This document shows positions 7,901 through 17,661 of a stretch of DNA of 64,000 nucleotides, in pieces. Each line of letters begins with the position of its first letter. The first letter of the stretch is position 1. Position numbers and translations under genes: made by a program. Origin of the DNA: Chloroflexota bacterium (GTDB taxonomy: Bacteria; Chloroflexota; Anaerolineae; Anaerolineales; Villigracilaceae); NCBI GenBank assembly GCA_016191845.1, contig JACPVF010000013.1, forward strand, positions 1 to 64,000. Reading direction: 5' to 3'. A model generated the notes under the pieces. The model did not search any database. It saw only the letters and a program-made list of their open reading frames with translations, and was not told the origin of the DNA.

Positions 7901-10900
7901 TTATCCATCATAGAACAATGCGTCTCCGCCCGCATCCGCAGGCAGGGCGAGACCCGTCTTCTCGCTGTAAAAATCCTTCATCTGGCTTTCACTCAAGGCT
8001 TCATAGGTATCGTTTATTGTTTCGATGACTCCTTTGCTCTGTAATTTGACAAATTCATTCTCGTAGATATTGACCGTGTATACCTGCAAGGCTCGGGCCA
8101 GTGAATAAGGGTATGGATGGTGCCTTGCCTGTTCAAGCAACTCCCTGGCCTCCTCATTGTAAGGAATGACAATGCTGACGGTGTTGTTGTCGATCATCTT
8201 GAAATCTTCCGCGGCTGTTCTGAACTCAAATTCCAATCCATTTTCAAAACGTGACAGGATTTTTTTTACGTCAAATGCGTCCTTGCCCTGGAGACCATAT
8301 AGGAAATCGAAATAATGCCTGATTGCCTGTGTCGAATCGGGGCGGTTTGCATACTCTCGTAGAACGCTCTCTGTAACTCTGGCCCCTTGTTCCACAAATG
8401 CAGGCGTCTTTTTGATGAAGGGCGTCTCGGGGTCGAAAACATACATCTCGCTGAGGCCGCGTTTCATCTCTCGATTCACACGCCCTGCCGCCTGGATGAT
8501 GGAATCCAAACCCGCCAGCGCCCGAAAGCCGATGGGGAAGTCCACGTCAATGCCCGCCTCCATGACCTGGGTCGAAACCACGCGGCACGGCCGATCCGTC
8601 TTCAACCTTTCTCGAATTTCCGTCAAAGTTTCCTTGCGATGTACAGGGCACATCAACGTGGAAAGGTGATAGCTACCCTCGTAATCTTTCAATTCGTTGA
8701 ATAAACCTTTGGCATGCCTGCGTGTATTGACGATGCACAAGGCTTGCGGATGTTCTTTTAATTTTCCCAGCAAATCCGCATCGGGGGTTTTTCCAAGATT
8801 GGTCACTTGCACCCGCTTGTAAAAATCAAACAAGGCTTGCGGGTCGGGTGCGAGTTCGGTAAAGGTCACTTTGCGAAGCCGCTGATTCAACGCGGGTTGG
8901 GTTGCCGTGCAAAACACCGCACTTGCACCGTAATTGACGACCAGTTCTTTGACCGCCAGCAGGCAGGGATCCAGGTATTCGCGCGGCAGCATCTGGGCCT
9001 CGTCGAAGATAATCACGCTTTTGGCGATGTTATGCAGTTTGCGACAGCGCGAAGACTTGTTGGCAAATAGCGACTCAAAAAACTGCACATTGGTCGTGAC
9101 CACGATGGGAATATCCCAATTCTCCGAGGCGAGTTTAAGTTTATCCAGTACGTCTTTGGTTTGGTCATCAGCCTCCTCAGATTCCTGTCTCACGCTTTTT
9201 TTCCAATCGAAATTGGAGTGATGTTCCAGCACGTTGTCCTCGCCCAGGTATTCCTTGAAGACGCCCGCGTTTTGCTCGATGATGCTGGTAAAAGGGATGA
9301 CGTAAATGACACGTTTTAGTCCGTGTCGCTTGGCGTGGTTCAACGCAAATGCCATCGAAGCCAGCGTCTTCCCGCCGCCTGTGGGAATGGTGAGCGTGAA
9401 GAAGCCTTGCTCCAGATTCGCTTTATCTTTGCAGGCTTTCAGGGTCTCAGTTCGTTTCCTGTTGATTTCTCCTTGTGGATTGTCAAATTTTTGGATGGCG
9501 GTATTGAACGTTTCGCAGAGTTCTTCGATGCTGCTATATTCACCGCGCGCCTTCTCGCCCTGCATGAATGCTTCTGTTTCTTGGAAATCTGCATCTACAA
9601 GGGCGGAATATAACATGCGCGTCATAAACGCCAGAGAAAAACTTTGGTTGGATGTTTTTACAGGGCGGGGCTTAAGTGCTAGTGACGCAGTGTTAATCTC
9701 CATTTTGTAGACGCTAAAATCCTCCAATTTCTTTTTGGCAGGATCGAGCCTTGCAGTCAATGTCCCGTCGCCATCCACATCGATTGAACTTCCATAATCT
9801 GGCAGCCCTGTGTGATGACCTGCAATGCAATAGGCCAGCATGGTGGCAAGCGACCTGTCGAGTTCGGTCTTGTTAAAAACCTCCATCACTGTCCTTGCAC
9901 CAGCAGTGGCGTGGTCCACTTTACGTCCCGAACCTTCAAGACGTTTTTGAAATGCTTTTGAATATTTTCCCAGGTCGTGCATTAACGCCGCCACTCGTGC
10001 CAGTTCTGAAATACCCGCGTCAGCACCAAATCCTGCGGCTAAATTTGCCGTGTTGGTTAAGTGGTCTTTGAGCAATTGCCAGTTGGATTTATCCTCCCCT
10101 TTGCGGGAATGAGCATAATATTTTATAGTTTCGTTCATTACCCGATACAACCCCGCCAATTTCCGTGCCTCATGGATCAGCGCCTCTCGCAATTCCCTTG
10201 GCTCCAGCACCTCGCAATCCGCCCCCCAGCCGCGCACCCAGGGCAGCATCTCGCGCCATTCGGCGATCTCCACGCTCCAAATACAGCCGCCATCCTCGGT
10301 GTCCTCCACAGTTTCCAACGGGTGCCAGATGCTTTCCCTTACTCGGCGGGTCACTGCGGGGGAGAAGCGCAGTTTGACAGTGATGGGGTCTTTATCTCCA
10401 TACCAAATCCCCCAGGCGTGTTTGAGCAATTGCTCGTCATCGAACGTCTCTGGGATCTCGAAGGTCTCCCCTGAAAGGAAGGCCGAAAGGATGCGTTCCA
10501 TCTTGAAGGCGAAGATCCTGTCGTTGAAATCGCTGCGTGCGATCACATACACGCCGTCGTTCCAGATGGAGGGCTCGATGATGTACGGACTGATGGTATG
10601 GCGGGTCAGTCCGTCACTTCCAAGGGCTTGATATTCGATCCGCGCTTTTTGTTGTTCCACCCAAGCTTGCGCAATGGTTTCAATGATCTTGACCTTGTCT
10701 GGATTCTTTTCCTGTGCAGTAACCAGTTGAGCCGATTTGAGCAGACGTTCTGTCATCGGCTGGCGCAAGGTGGCAGCCAGTTTCTCCACAGCATTCACGG
10801 TGTGTGGCTGGTGAAAGCGAGTCTGCCGCGAGGTTCTACGCCCAGCTAAATAGAGGGTTAGTGCTTCATGAAGATTGAGTTTGATTTCTGAGATCAACTT

Positions 10901-11101
10901 TGTTTTTGGAATGTAATAGCGTCCCTCATCATCTTTTTCAAAAGGATAGTTATTATCACCTGTTGCTAATTCCCGACGGTCACGAAACACAATGGTTCTA
11001 TCCACACCTAAACGTTCCGCCATCTCGATGTCCGAAAAGGCGCGTTGGATATATAACCGTTTCATTTCTTCCAGTCGTTCCGCTTTGGTTCTTCCGCTCA
11101 T
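7901..11101 (-). CDS. cas3: Cas3 nuclease-helicase fused to an N-terminal HTH-WYL regulator
   Basis: The 1066-residue protein joins two modules. Residues about 22-45 form an HTH ([20 protein letters not shown]), about 150-220 a WYL fold, and 220-315 a WCX-like extension, the layout of stand-alone WYL regulators. Cas3 follows: YYAHS with His331, MHDLGK with His375-Asp376, His397 and HH429/430 of the HD nuclease; PTGGGKT at 573-579, DEAQ at 700-703, FCTATQP, and QAAGRVNR at 870-877 of the helicase. Cas3 unwinds and degrades Cascade-bound DNA. The ATG at 11101 follows GGGAG. An internal Met at 10138 would give a normal-sized 744-aa Cas3, and its ATG sits in TAATG, as in an overlapping gene junction, so a secondary fusion is possible. 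No stop or frameshift separates the halves. Confidence 0.95.
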   Translation of the reverse strand: MSGRTKAERLEEMKRLYIQRAFSDIEMAERLGVDRTIVFRDRRELATGDNNYPFEKDDEGRYYIPKTKLISEIKLNLHEALTLYLAGRRTSRQTRFHQPHTVNAVEKLAATLRQPMTERLLKSAQLVTAQEKNPDKVKIIETIAQAWVEQQKARIEYQALGSDGLTRHTISPYIIEPSIWNDGVYVIARSDFNDRIFAFKMERILSAFLSGETFEIPETFDDEQLLKHAWGIWYGDKDPITVKLRFSPAVTRRVRESIWHPLETVEDTEDGGCIWSVEIAEWREMLPWVRGWGADCEVLEPRELREALIHEARKLAGLYRVMNETIKYYAHSRKGEDKSNWQLLKDHLTNTANLAAGFGADAGISELARVAALMHDLGKYSKAFQKRLEGSGRKVDHATAGARTVMEVFNKTELDRSLATMLAYCIAGHHTGLPDYGSSIDVDGDGTLTARLDPAKKKLEDFSVYKMEINTASLALKPRPVKTSNQSFSLAFMTRMLYSALVDADFQETEAFMQGEKARGEYSSIEELCETFNTAIQKFDNPQGEINRKRTETLKACKDKANLEQGFFTLTIPTGGGKTLASMAFALNHAKRHGLKRVIYVIPFTSIIEQNAGVFKEYLGEDNVLEHHSNFDWKKSVRQESEEADDQTKDVLDKLKLASENWDIPIVVTTNVQFFESLFANKSSRCRKLHNIAKSVIIFDEAQMLPREYLDPCLLAVKELVVNYGASAVFCTATQPALNQRLRKVTFTELAPDPQALFDFYKRVQVTNLGKTPDADLLGKLKEHPQALCIVNTRRHAKGLFNELKDYEGSYHLSTLMCPVHRKETLTEIRERLKTDRPCRVVSTQVMEAGIDVDFPIGFRALAGLDSIIQAAGRVNREMKRGLSEMYVFDPETPFIKKTPAFVEQGARVTESVLREYANRPDSTQAIRHYFDFLYGLQGKDAFDVKKILSRFENGLEFEFRTAAEDFKMIDNNTVSIVIPYNEEARELLEQARHHPYPYSLARALQVYTVNIYENEFVKLQSKGVIETINDTYEALSESQMKDFYSEKTGLALPADAGGDALFYDG

Positions 11102-11146
11102 CTCTACTCCCTGCAACCCGTTCTCACAAATTCATCCATCGAGGAT

Positions 11147-11183
11147 GTCCCGCAGGTTCCCCTGGGTTGATAACCTGCGGGAC
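11147..11183. promoter_or_regulatory. 12-bp-arm inverted repeat upstream of cas3
   Basis: GTCCCGCAGGTT (11147-11158) and AACCTGCGGGAC (11172-11183) are perfect arms around a 13-bp spacer. It begins 46 bp before the cas3 start. There is no U-run on either strand, which favours an operator or mRNA structure over a terminator. Confidence 0.55.
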
Positions 11184-11195
11184 GGGGGGATGGGC

Positions 11196-11220
11196 GCTGG
11201 TTGCATCGGTCTGCAACAGC
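11196..11220. promoter_or_regulatory. GTTGCA...TGCAAC palindrome, candidate operator for cas3
   Basis: GTTGCA and TGCAAC arms are separated by 6 bp and lie about 100 bp upstream of cas3. The right arm with flank, TGCAACAGCA, is identical to the right arm of the palindrome upstream of the neighbouring winged-helix gene. A third half-site TGCAACA is at 11245-11251. Confidence 0.5.
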
Positions 11221-11257
11221 ATAGCATGCCGCCCCGTCGAATTCTGCAACATTTTTT

Positions 11258-11271
11258 CGCTTCATGAAGCG
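11258..11271. promoter_or_regulatory. CGCTTCATGAAGCG palindrome after the winged-helix gene
   Basis: This perfect 14-bp palindrome is next to a run of six T on the plus strand, 12 bp beyond the winged-helix stop. It could act as an operator or weak terminator; the sequence alone does not decide. Confidence 0.35.
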
Positions 11272-11283
11272 TTGTGTTTGGGG

Positions 11284-11637
<354 letters not shown>

Positions 11638-12189
11638 CTACCGCTGCAGCACCTTCTGGCCCGTGTGACCAGGCAGGTCCCTGGCTACGACCTGCACCTG
11701 TATGGCGTTGCTGCCGTCGGCGGTCGTGGTGTAGGTCCACCAGGCGCCTTCCGCGGCGGCGGCAGGACCGTGCTCCAGCGCCTCGCCGCGCGCATCCAGG
11801 ATGGACACCTCCACCTGCGTCACCTGCACGTCGTCCACGGCCAGCACACGGATGGTCTTGCCCGCCGTGCCGTCCCAGTCGCTCAGGTCCACTTCCTTCA
11901 CCTCGGGCGGGTTGAGCCAGTCGCCCACGGCCACGTTATAGGAATTCAGCGGCGTCCCTGCCGCCTTCTTGACGTAGACCTCCAGGCCCTTCGCGCCCTT
12001 GGCATAGGTGGTGGCGTCGCGGAAGGCCTCGTGGTGGGAGACCTGGGCGGGGGTGAAGGCCTGGCCCTCGTTGAAGGTCGGCCGTGCGCCCACGATGGTG
12101 CGCCCTGCCTTGTCGGTACGGATCAACAGCTGGTCGCCCAGCAGTCCAGTCAGTCCTTGCATGGCCATATTCTTGCGAACTCTTGCCAT
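11638..12189 (-). CDS. Conserved-looking protein of unknown function, 183 aa
   Basis: It starts MARVRKNMAMQGLTGLLGDQ after AAGGAATATCAAA. The first 60 residues (GRTIVGARPTFNEGQAFTPA, HHEAFRDATTYAK) read like a short DNA- or polymer-associated domain, and the C-terminal half is beta-rich (LSDWDGTAGKTIRVLAVDDV). No signal peptide or membrane span is visible. It is alone between terminator-like structures and is not part of the cas operon. I recognise no catalytic motif, so the function is left open. Confidence 0.75.
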   Translation of the reverse strand: MARVRKNMAMQGLTGLLGDQLLIRTDKAGRTIVGARPTFNEGQAFTPAQVSHHEAFRDATTYAKGAKGLEVYVKKAAGTPLNSYNVAVGDWLNPPEVKEVDLSDWDGTAGKTIRVLAVDDVQVTQVEVSILDARGEALEHGPAAAAEGAWWTYTTTADGSNAIQVQVVARDLPGHTGQKVLQR

Positions 12190-12292
12190 TTTGATATTCC
12201 TTTCGGTAGGTAGATTGTGACGATCGAATCCAGCCCTGTCACTGTGCGCTGGCGGATGCCCCTCCTCAGGGCTTGCGCGTCCCTGCGGCCAT

Positions 12293-12347
12293 CCTCTATC
12301 GAACCTCTATCGAACCTCTATCGATCCTCTATCGGTCCTGTATCGCG
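12293..12347. repeat. Five tandem 11-bp repeats (CCTCTATCGAA type)
   Basis: Units at 12293, 12304, 12315, 12326 and 12337 share CTNTATC; the first two are identical and the last two drift. The period equals about one helical turn. A second array with the same period and core is at 55085-55139. It lies in the 12190-12783 gene-free stretch, where I see only repeats. Confidence 0.85.
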
Positions 12348-12518
12348 CTGTTCCCCAATAGGTTTTGTCCTTTCTGGAGGGCGATGTGCGCATCATGGCC
12401 CTCCTGCCGTTTGAACCTGCGACTCATTCTAACGAGCTTGTTGGAATCCATGTTTTGCAGATTTGAAAATTCGATAGAGCCCCCACCTGACATTTTTGTC
12501 AGAACAGGCCTGAATCCG

Positions 12519-12683
12519 CCCTGATTCGCCCTGAGCGGATTCTTCGCCCTGAGTAACCTCCGCCCTGAGCGGAGGCCCTGAAAGGGCCGTAGTCGAAGGG
12601 CAACGTTAACCAAGATATATGCCCTTACCCTTTCGGGTACGATGTCGACTACGGCCCTTCGGCAAGCTCAGGGCCTCCGCTCA
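12519..12683. repeat. Family B dispersed repeats left of the acetyltransferase pair
   Basis: This cluster of CGCCCTGAGCGGA...GTAGTCGAAGGGC elements holds no gene. Its last part (12621-12650 and 12652-12683) is an exact inverted copy of two blocks on the other side of the acetyltransferase genes (14686-14715 and 14614-14645). Confidence 0.85.
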
Positions 12684-12740
12684 CGTGTGCCTGCGTGCCT
12701 TGGCACAGTGCAGGCAGGGCGGAAATCTCCCCCCCCAAAA

Positions 12741-12777
12741 AAAACACAGGCCATGCGCTCGGCATGACCTGTGTTTT
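12741..12777 (-). terminator. Intrinsic terminator after the acetyltransferase genes
   Basis: AAAACACAGG/CCTGTGTTTT plus an inner CATGC/GCATG stem is followed on the minus strand by eight U residues, 7 bp past the stop codon. Confidence 0.85.
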
Positions 12778-12783
12778 CTTTTC

Positions 12784-13779
12784 TCATCCCCTCGTCCAGG
12801 CGATCTGCGGGTCGACCCGCTTCGCCAGGCGATAGGCTACGTCCTGGAAACCGTACCTCGGCCAGTGGCGCGCGGCCAGCAGGTTGGGGCTGATCCAGTT
12901 GGTATAGCAGACCTCGTATCCACTCTCACGCGCCTGCCGCAAGCCATGTCCACTCAACAGCGTGCTCAGGCCGCGTCCGCGCGCCTCGGGCTTCGTGGCG
13001 GCCACGTTCAGATAGACGGTGCGGGGCGCGGCCAACAGGTCGGTGTCCGATTCGGCTTGGGCGGTGAAGCCCACTATTCCCAGCGCCGTCGCGCCTTCCA
13101 GCGCCAGCCAGATCGTCCACTCGGGGTCATCCGCCAGTTCCGACCAGCCCTCGTGCAGTTCCTCCCAATCCTCGGGCGGGGTCGGGTGCCAGTAGGGGGC
13201 ATTCGCCAGCGCGCGGAAGATGATGTCGTGGAAGCCCCCCGTCTGGGCGTTGTCGCCTGGGCCTGCCTTGCGGACCGTGATCCCCTGCGGGGTCTTCTCC
13301 TCGAGGAGGTCCAGCGTCCGCAGGTCGAGCAGTGCGTCCACGCGTTCCTTGCCGAAGCCGACGTTGAACAGGGCCTCGACCATCTGCGGCTCGGCCGCCG
13401 AAACGTACAGCCCGTGGCTGAAGACGCCGTGCCGCACCCAGTCCTCGCCCAGGCGGGCGTACAGGTCTTGCAGCAGGGCAGGGTCCTCGCCCTCGGCCAA
13501 TGCGTAGCCTGGCAAATAGACGTATCCGCAGCGCCCCCACGACTGGACCACGGTCTCGCCCAGCAGGTAGCCCCGCATGCGCCCGTCACGGAAGGCTGCG
13601 TAGCCGCCCTTGAACTTCTTCCCCCACAGGGCCTTCACGGCCTGGGTCGCGACGGCGGGTTCCTCGAAGCGTGCGGGCAGCAGCGGCAGGCGGGCGCGGT
13701 CTGCGCGATGGCGCGCGGCCAGCAATTTCCCCGCCTCGGGCAGGTGTTCTTCTGTAAATGGGATGATTTGAGTTTTCAT
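12784..13779 (-). CDS. Tandem GNAT N-acetyltransferase
   Basis: The 331 residues contain two GNAT-like halves. The C-terminal one has the acetyl-CoA pyrophosphate loop EARGRGLSTLLSGHGLRQAR and the late NLLAARHWPRYGF segment. The N-terminal half (residues 1-150) keeps the fold pattern but a degenerate CoA loop. The frame is open further upstream, but ATG at 13779 (MKTQIIPFTEEHLPEA) gives the usual GNAT start and lies 14 bp after the preceding gene. Substrate unknown. It forms a two-gene unit with the next acetyltransferase, flanked by inverted repeat copies. Confidence 0.88.
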   Translation of the reverse strand: MKTQIIPFTEEHLPEAGKLLAARHRADRARLPLLPARFEEPAVATQAVKALWGKKFKGGYAAFRDGRMRGYLLGETVVQSWGRCGYVYLPGYALAEGEDPALLQDLYARLGEDWVRHGVFSHGLYVSAAEPQMVEALFNVGFGKERVDALLDLRTLDLLEEKTPQGITVRKAGPGDNAQTGGFHDIIFRALANAPYWHPTPPEDWEELHEGWSELADDPEWTIWLALEGATALGIVGFTAQAESDTDLLAAPRTVYLNVAATKPEARGRGLSTLLSGHGLRQARESGYEVCYTNWISPNLLAARHWPRYGFQDVAYRLAKRVDPQIAWTRG

Positions 13780-13793
13780 GATATTCCTTGTTG

Positions 13794-14585
13794 TCATCCC
13801 TTCCACTCGTAATCGTATTGGGTGGTCAGGTGTTGAAAGCCGTGCCTGCTCACGATGGGCTTGCTCATCGCGCCCGCCTCCACGATGGCATACGGGCGCC
13901 CGCGCTCGCGGATCTCCTGCAGGCGCAGGGCCAGCAGGCTGGTGTACAGTCCCTGCTTGCGGTGGGTCTCGAGGGTCGAACCCGCGAACAGGGTGGCGAA
14001 CTGCCCCTCGGGGAAGTAGGTCCACGCCACGGAGGCGGGCTGGTCCTGCACGTAGGCGACGTACACGCTTAAATAACCAGGGATCTCGAGGTGCCCGCCC
14101 AGGCGGTCGTAGACCCAGGTGTTCTGGTTGCCGTACACCCCGTCCAGCACCTGGACCACGTCGCGCAGGCCCGCTCGGTCTGGGATGCGGCGGATGTCCG
14201 CACGCACGGGTTCAGCCAGGTGCGGCGGCAGCTCGCGCACGTCCAGGATCATCATGTCGCCAGGGTCTTCGTCGTCGAGTACGAATCCGTGCGCCTCCAG
14301 CTTCTCCTTCAAGCCAGGCAGGCGGTCGTGTTCGTAGAGCTTCCATGTAAACGGCTGGCCCAGCGGCAGGAAGTGCTTCAGTTGCGCCTGGATGGCGCGT
14401 TCGTAGTCGGCTTCTCCCGCCAGGGTATAGGTCACGAAGTTCATGGCGGGCGCCTGGCGCGTGAAGCGCACCACGTCCCGCGTCACTTCCTTGCGCGCAT
14501 CGGGATATTCGATTTGTACGCGCAATTGCTCATCGTACTTTGCCAGTAAGACTGTGTCTTGAGATGGGGTAGGTTTTGCATCCAT
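13794..14585 (-). CDS. GNAT-family N-acetyltransferase
   Basis: This 263-residue protein begins MDAKPTPSQDTVLLAKYDEQ. Its C-terminal half has the GNAT motif A TLETHRKQGLYTSLLALRLQ and the IVSRHGFQHLTTQYDY end common to this group. The N-terminal 110 residues form a divergent extra GNAT-like or substrate domain. It is the first gene of the two-gene unit and probably arose with its neighbour by duplication of a general acetyltransferase. Substrate not inferable. Confidence 0.86.
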   Translation of the reverse strand: MDAKPTPSQDTVLLAKYDEQLRVQIEYPDARKEVTRDVVRFTRQAPAMNFVTYTLAGEADYERAIQAQLKHFLPLGQPFTWKLYEHDRLPGLKEKLEAHGFVLDDEDPGDMMILDVRELPPHLAEPVRADIRRIPDRAGLRDVVQVLDGVYGNQNTWVYDRLGGHLEIPGYLSVYVAYVQDQPASVAWTYFPEGQFATLFAGSTLETHRKQGLYTSLLALRLQEIRERGRPYAIVEAGAMSKPIVSRHGFQHLTTQYDYEWKG

Positions 14586-14606
14586 AATAAATTCTCCAGT
14601 AAGAGA

Positions 14607-14715
14607 TTCGCCCTGAGCGGAGGCCCTGAGCTTGCCGAAGGGCCGCAGTCGAAGGGCGATTAAGTGCTTACCCTGTAAGGGCCAAAGTCGACATCGTACC
14701 CGAAAGGGTAAGGGC
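14607..14715. repeat. Family B repeat, inverted relative to the copy at 12621-12683
   Basis: Blocks 14614-14645 and 14686-14715 are exact reverse complements of 12652-12683 and 12621-12650. About 40 extra bases separate the blocks here. Together the copies bracket the two acetyltransferase genes. Confidence 0.88.
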
Positions 14716-14727
14716 GTATTATCTGTA

Positions 14728-15435
14728 TTATCCGATCGAGCCTTGCTCTTCTTCCTCGTCCGAGGCCATCAGTTTGCGCACCAGCCACACCGCGCCCAGG
14801 AAGGCCAGCCCCAGCACCCCCGTGATGCCAGGCAGGATCCACATCAGCACGTCGCTGCTCGGGGATTGGATGCGCGCGTCGATCGGCTTCTGCGGGTTGT
14901 ACCGCACCACCACGTCCTCGCCCGTCTCGTAGGAGGGCGGGTTGCTGCCCTCGCTCATCTGCACGCTGCGCGTGCGGCCGTCGGCGGCGGTGAACTCGAC
15001 CACGGGATAGTAGTAATCCTGGTAGACGTGGTCCTGCTCGTTGACGTACTGGCGCTGCGAGACCACCTCCACCACGCGCCCTGGGGCGCTGGCTTCCTGC
15101 CCGAGCTTCTGCAGGTTGAAGAACGAGGCGATGCCCGCGATGGCCAGCATCAGCAGCGCCACCCCCGTGAAGATGCCCATCACGATGCGGCTGCCCTGGG
15201 CGGCGTCCTTGCGCGCCTTCTGCATGTCCTTCTCGAACTCGCGGTCGAACTCCTCGAATTCCTTGTCGAACTGCTCGGCGGTCTCGTCCATCTCCTCGGC
15301 CGTGTCCAGCATGGCCGCCAGCTTCTTGCGGTCCTTCGCGTTCGGGACTTCGTCCAGCGTGCGATAGGTCACCCCGTCGATCTCGAAGGAGACGGGCTCG
15401 TCGTTTTCCCAGTTGATTGAATATTTGGTTGCCAC
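14728..15435 (-). CDS. DUF3592-type membrane protein
   Basis: The 235 residues start with an acidic, coiled-coil-prone region (EEMDETAEQFDKEFEEFDRE). A first transmembrane helix (IVMGIFTGVALLMLAIAGIA) precedes an extracytoplasmic beta domain with the DUF3592 pattern (GRVVEVVSQRQYV...YYYPVVEFTAADG...VVRYNPQKP). A second helix (MWILPGITGVLGLAFLGAVW) and an acidic tail follow. Function is unknown across the family. It is a single gene between repeat elements, so operon membership is unlikely. Confidence 0.85.
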   Translation of the reverse strand: MATKYSINWENDEPVSFEIDGVTYRTLDEVPNAKDRKKLAAMLDTAEEMDETAEQFDKEFEEFDREFEKDMQKARKDAAQGSRIVMGIFTGVALLMLAIAGIASFFNLQKLGQEASAPGRVVEVVSQRQYVNEQDHVYQDYYYPVVEFTAADGRTRSVQMSEGSNPPSYETGEDVVVRYNPQKPIDARIQSPSSDVLMWILPGITGVLGLAFLGAVWLVRKLMASDEEEEQGSIG

Positions 15436-15462
15436 GGCAAGGTTCCTTTACAAATAATAAAT

Positions 15463-15663
15463 ATGTCATTGCTAGGGCGCGAAGCGCCCGACCCTGGCAC
15501 CGCCCGCCAGGGCAGGTGAGCAATCTCATCCTTTGGCCTTGCGGGTGGTCGAGTAGCCCGAAGCGTTAGCGAGGGCGTACCGAGACCACGATGCTGTACA
15601 GGTTTCCAACTTGAGATTGCTTCGAGCCTTGACGCTCTCGCGTCTCGGCCCTCGCAATGACAT
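15463..15663. repeat. Long compound family A repeat (about 200 bp)
   Basis: It starts ATGTCATTGCTAGGGCGCGA and ends CCTCGCAATGACAT, with nested palindromes inside. The middle resembles two or more elements inserted into each other. It ends 8 bp before the stop of the ABC exporter gene. Confidence 0.85.
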
Positions 15664-15671
15664 CGTTTTCT

Positions 15672-17537
15672 TTAATCAGCCGCCACAGCCTCGTTCAGGA
15701 TCTCCGAGGTCTCCGAGATTTCGGAGGCCTGTCCATCGGCCACGCCGTACTGCACTTCCATCTCGTGACGGAACTGCTGCGTGTACAGGCGGTAGTAATG
15801 TCCGCGCAGTTTGAGCAGCTCGGCGTGCGTGCCCTGCTCGGCGATGTGTCCGTTCTCGATCACCAGGATACGGTTCGCGCGGCGGATGGTGCTCAGGCGG
15901 TGGGCGATGACGAAGGACGTGCGGCCCTTCATGAGGGCCTCCATACCGCGTTGGATCAGGGCTTCCGTCAGCGTGTCGACCGACGAGGTGGCTTCGTCCA
16001 TGATGAACAGCTCGGGGCGGGCCAGCACGGCGCGCGCCAGGCTGATCAGCTGCTTCTGTCCGACCGAGAGCAGGTTGCCGCCTTCGCCCACGTTCTGGTC
16101 GTAGCCCTTTTCGAGGGTGACGATGAAGTCGTGTGCGCCTGCGATCTTGGCCGCCTCGATGATCTCCTCTTCGCTGGCTTCCAGCCGTCCGTAGCGGATG
16201 TTGTCGCGCACGGTGCCCGAGAACAGGTGCGGCGTCTGCAGCACGATGCCGATGCGGCTGTGGATCGAGGCCAGAGTGTAGTCGGTGTAGTCGCGGCCGT
16301 TGATGCGGATCTGGCCCTCGGTGGGCTCGTAGAAGCGGCACAGCAGGTTCACGATGGTGGACTTTCCTCCGCCCGTCGGGCCGACCAGCGCGATCATCTC
16401 GCCTGGCTGCACCTGGAGCGTGAAGTCCGTCAGCACGGGCTTGCGGTCCTCGTAGTAGAAGTTGACGTGCTCGAACTCGATCCTGCCCAGCAGGGTCTGG
16501 GCCTCGACCGCGTCGGGTTTGTCGTGGACGTCGGGCGGGGTGTCCACCAGCTTGAAGATGCGCTCGGCCGAGGCGATGGAGTGCTGCATTTCGGCGTACA
16601 CGCGCGCCAGGTCCTGGATCGGCCACATCATGAAGGTCAGGTACGAGACGAAGGCCTGGATGCCGCCAATGGTCATCAAGCCGGCCTCGATCTGTTTTCC
16701 GCCATAGCCGACGATCAGCCCGAGCGCCACCGCGGCGATGATCTGCACGGTGGGCAGGAACAGCGCCGAGAGCCAGGCCGCGCGATAGGCGGCGTTGTAC
16801 ATGGTGCCCGTCAACTGGCCGAACTCGTGCGTGTTCTCGTCCTCACGGCCCAGCGCCTTGACCACGCGTACGCCCTGGATGTTCTCGTTGTAGGCGCCCG
16901 TGATCTTCGAGTTAGTGCGGCGCGTGATGCGGAACTGCGCCAGGATGCGCTTGCGGAACTGCACGGCGATGAACAGCATGAGCGGGATGATCGCGAATAC
17001 GATCAATGCCAGCCGCCAGTTGATGATGGCCATGAAGGTCACCGAGGTGATGATGTTCATCACCGCCCAGGTCGTGTCCACCACGCCCCAGGTCATCAGG
17101 TCGGCCACGCGGCCCGTGTCCGAGGTGACGCGCGCGATCAGGCGTCCCACCGCGTTCTGGGCGTAGTACGAGAGCGATAGCTCCTGCAGGTGGTTGAACA
17201 GCATCTTGCGCAGGTCGTATTGGATGCGTTCGCCCAGCACGCCCGCCAGGTAGATGAACGTGAACACCATGCCCGATTGCAGGATGATGAAGCCGCCGTA
17301 GAGCGTGGCGAGCTGCATCACACGCGCGGGGTCGCCGCCGTTGATGCCCTGGTCCACGATCTGCTTGTTGATATACGTGAAGTACGCGTCCAGGCCCGAG
17401 GTGCCCGCGATGGTGATCAGGAAGCCGACCACCCATTTCCAGTGCGGCTTGAGCAGTCCCAGGATGCGCTGGAACACGGGCGCGGTCAGGTTCGAGGTAT
17501 GTTCTTCTTCTTCGAGTTCGATAAGTTCTTCAGCCAT
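15672..17537 (-). CDS. ABC exporter half-transporter, second subunit of a heterodimer
   Basis: This 621-residue half-transporter has an N-terminal six-helix exporter domain and a C-terminal ATPase domain with Walker A GPTGGGKST, signature LSVGQKQ and Walker B LFIMDEATSSVD with the catalytic Glu. The altered signature LSVGQ matches the asymmetric site of heterodimeric exporters such as BmrCD, whose partner has a degenerate Walker B; the upstream gene shows exactly that. The pair probably exports drugs or lipids across the inner membrane. A family A repeat separates the two genes, but they are co-oriented and probably share the attenuated transcript. Confidence 0.93.
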   Translation of the reverse strand: MAEELIELEEEEHTSNLTAPVFQRILGLLKPHWKWVVGFLITIAGTSGLDAYFTYINKQIVDQGINGGDPARVMQLATLYGGFIILQSGMVFTFIYLAGVLGERIQYDLRKMLFNHLQELSLSYYAQNAVGRLIARVTSDTGRVADLMTWGVVDTTWAVMNIITSVTFMAIINWRLALIVFAIIPLMLFIAVQFRKRILAQFRITRRTNSKITGAYNENIQGVRVVKALGREDENTHEFGQLTGTMYNAAYRAAWLSALFLPTVQIIAAVALGLIVGYGGKQIEAGLMTIGGIQAFVSYLTFMMWPIQDLARVYAEMQHSIASAERIFKLVDTPPDVHDKPDAVEAQTLLGRIEFEHVNFYYEDRKPVLTDFTLQVQPGEMIALVGPTGGGKSTIVNLLCRFYEPTEGQIRINGRDYTDYTLASIHSRIGIVLQTPHLFSGTVRDNIRYGRLEASEEEIIEAAKIAGAHDFIVTLEKGYDQNVGEGGNLLSVGQKQLISLARAVLARPELFIMDEATSSVDTLTEALIQRGMEALMKGRTSFVIAHRLSTIRRANRILVIENGHIAEQGTHAELLKLRGHYYRLYTQQFRHEMEVQYGVADGQASEISETSEILNEAVAAD

Positions 17538-17556
17538 TTTTTATTCTCCATCATCC

Positions 17557-17655
17557 ATGTCGTTGCGAGGGTGGGGTTCTTCCACCCGAAGCAACCTCCT
17601 CGGAAGGGGGCGGTTGCTTCGTCGCAAAGAGAAAAGACGCTCCTCGCAACGACAT
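17557..17655. repeat. Family A repeat between the two ABC transporter genes
   Basis: ATGTCGTTGCGAGGGTGGGG at one end and CCTCGCAACGACAT at the other form the arms, with an inner GAAGCAACCTCC/GGCGGTTGCTTC palindrome. Confidence 0.88.
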
Positions 17656-17661
17656 GAGATA

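Noticed and set aside
12217-12613. Short frames in the gene-free stretch before the acetyltransferases
   Set aside because: They run through the 11-bp tandem array and family B repeats and lack ribosome sites.
12784-14025. 413-aa version of the first acetyltransferase
   Set aside because: The extra N-terminus overlaps the next acetyltransferase in another frame; the start at 13779 fits the family.
15657-17180. 507-codon frame opposite the ABC transporter gene
   Set aside because: His/Asp/Arg-rich shadow with no domain; the minus strand has a complete ABC exporter.
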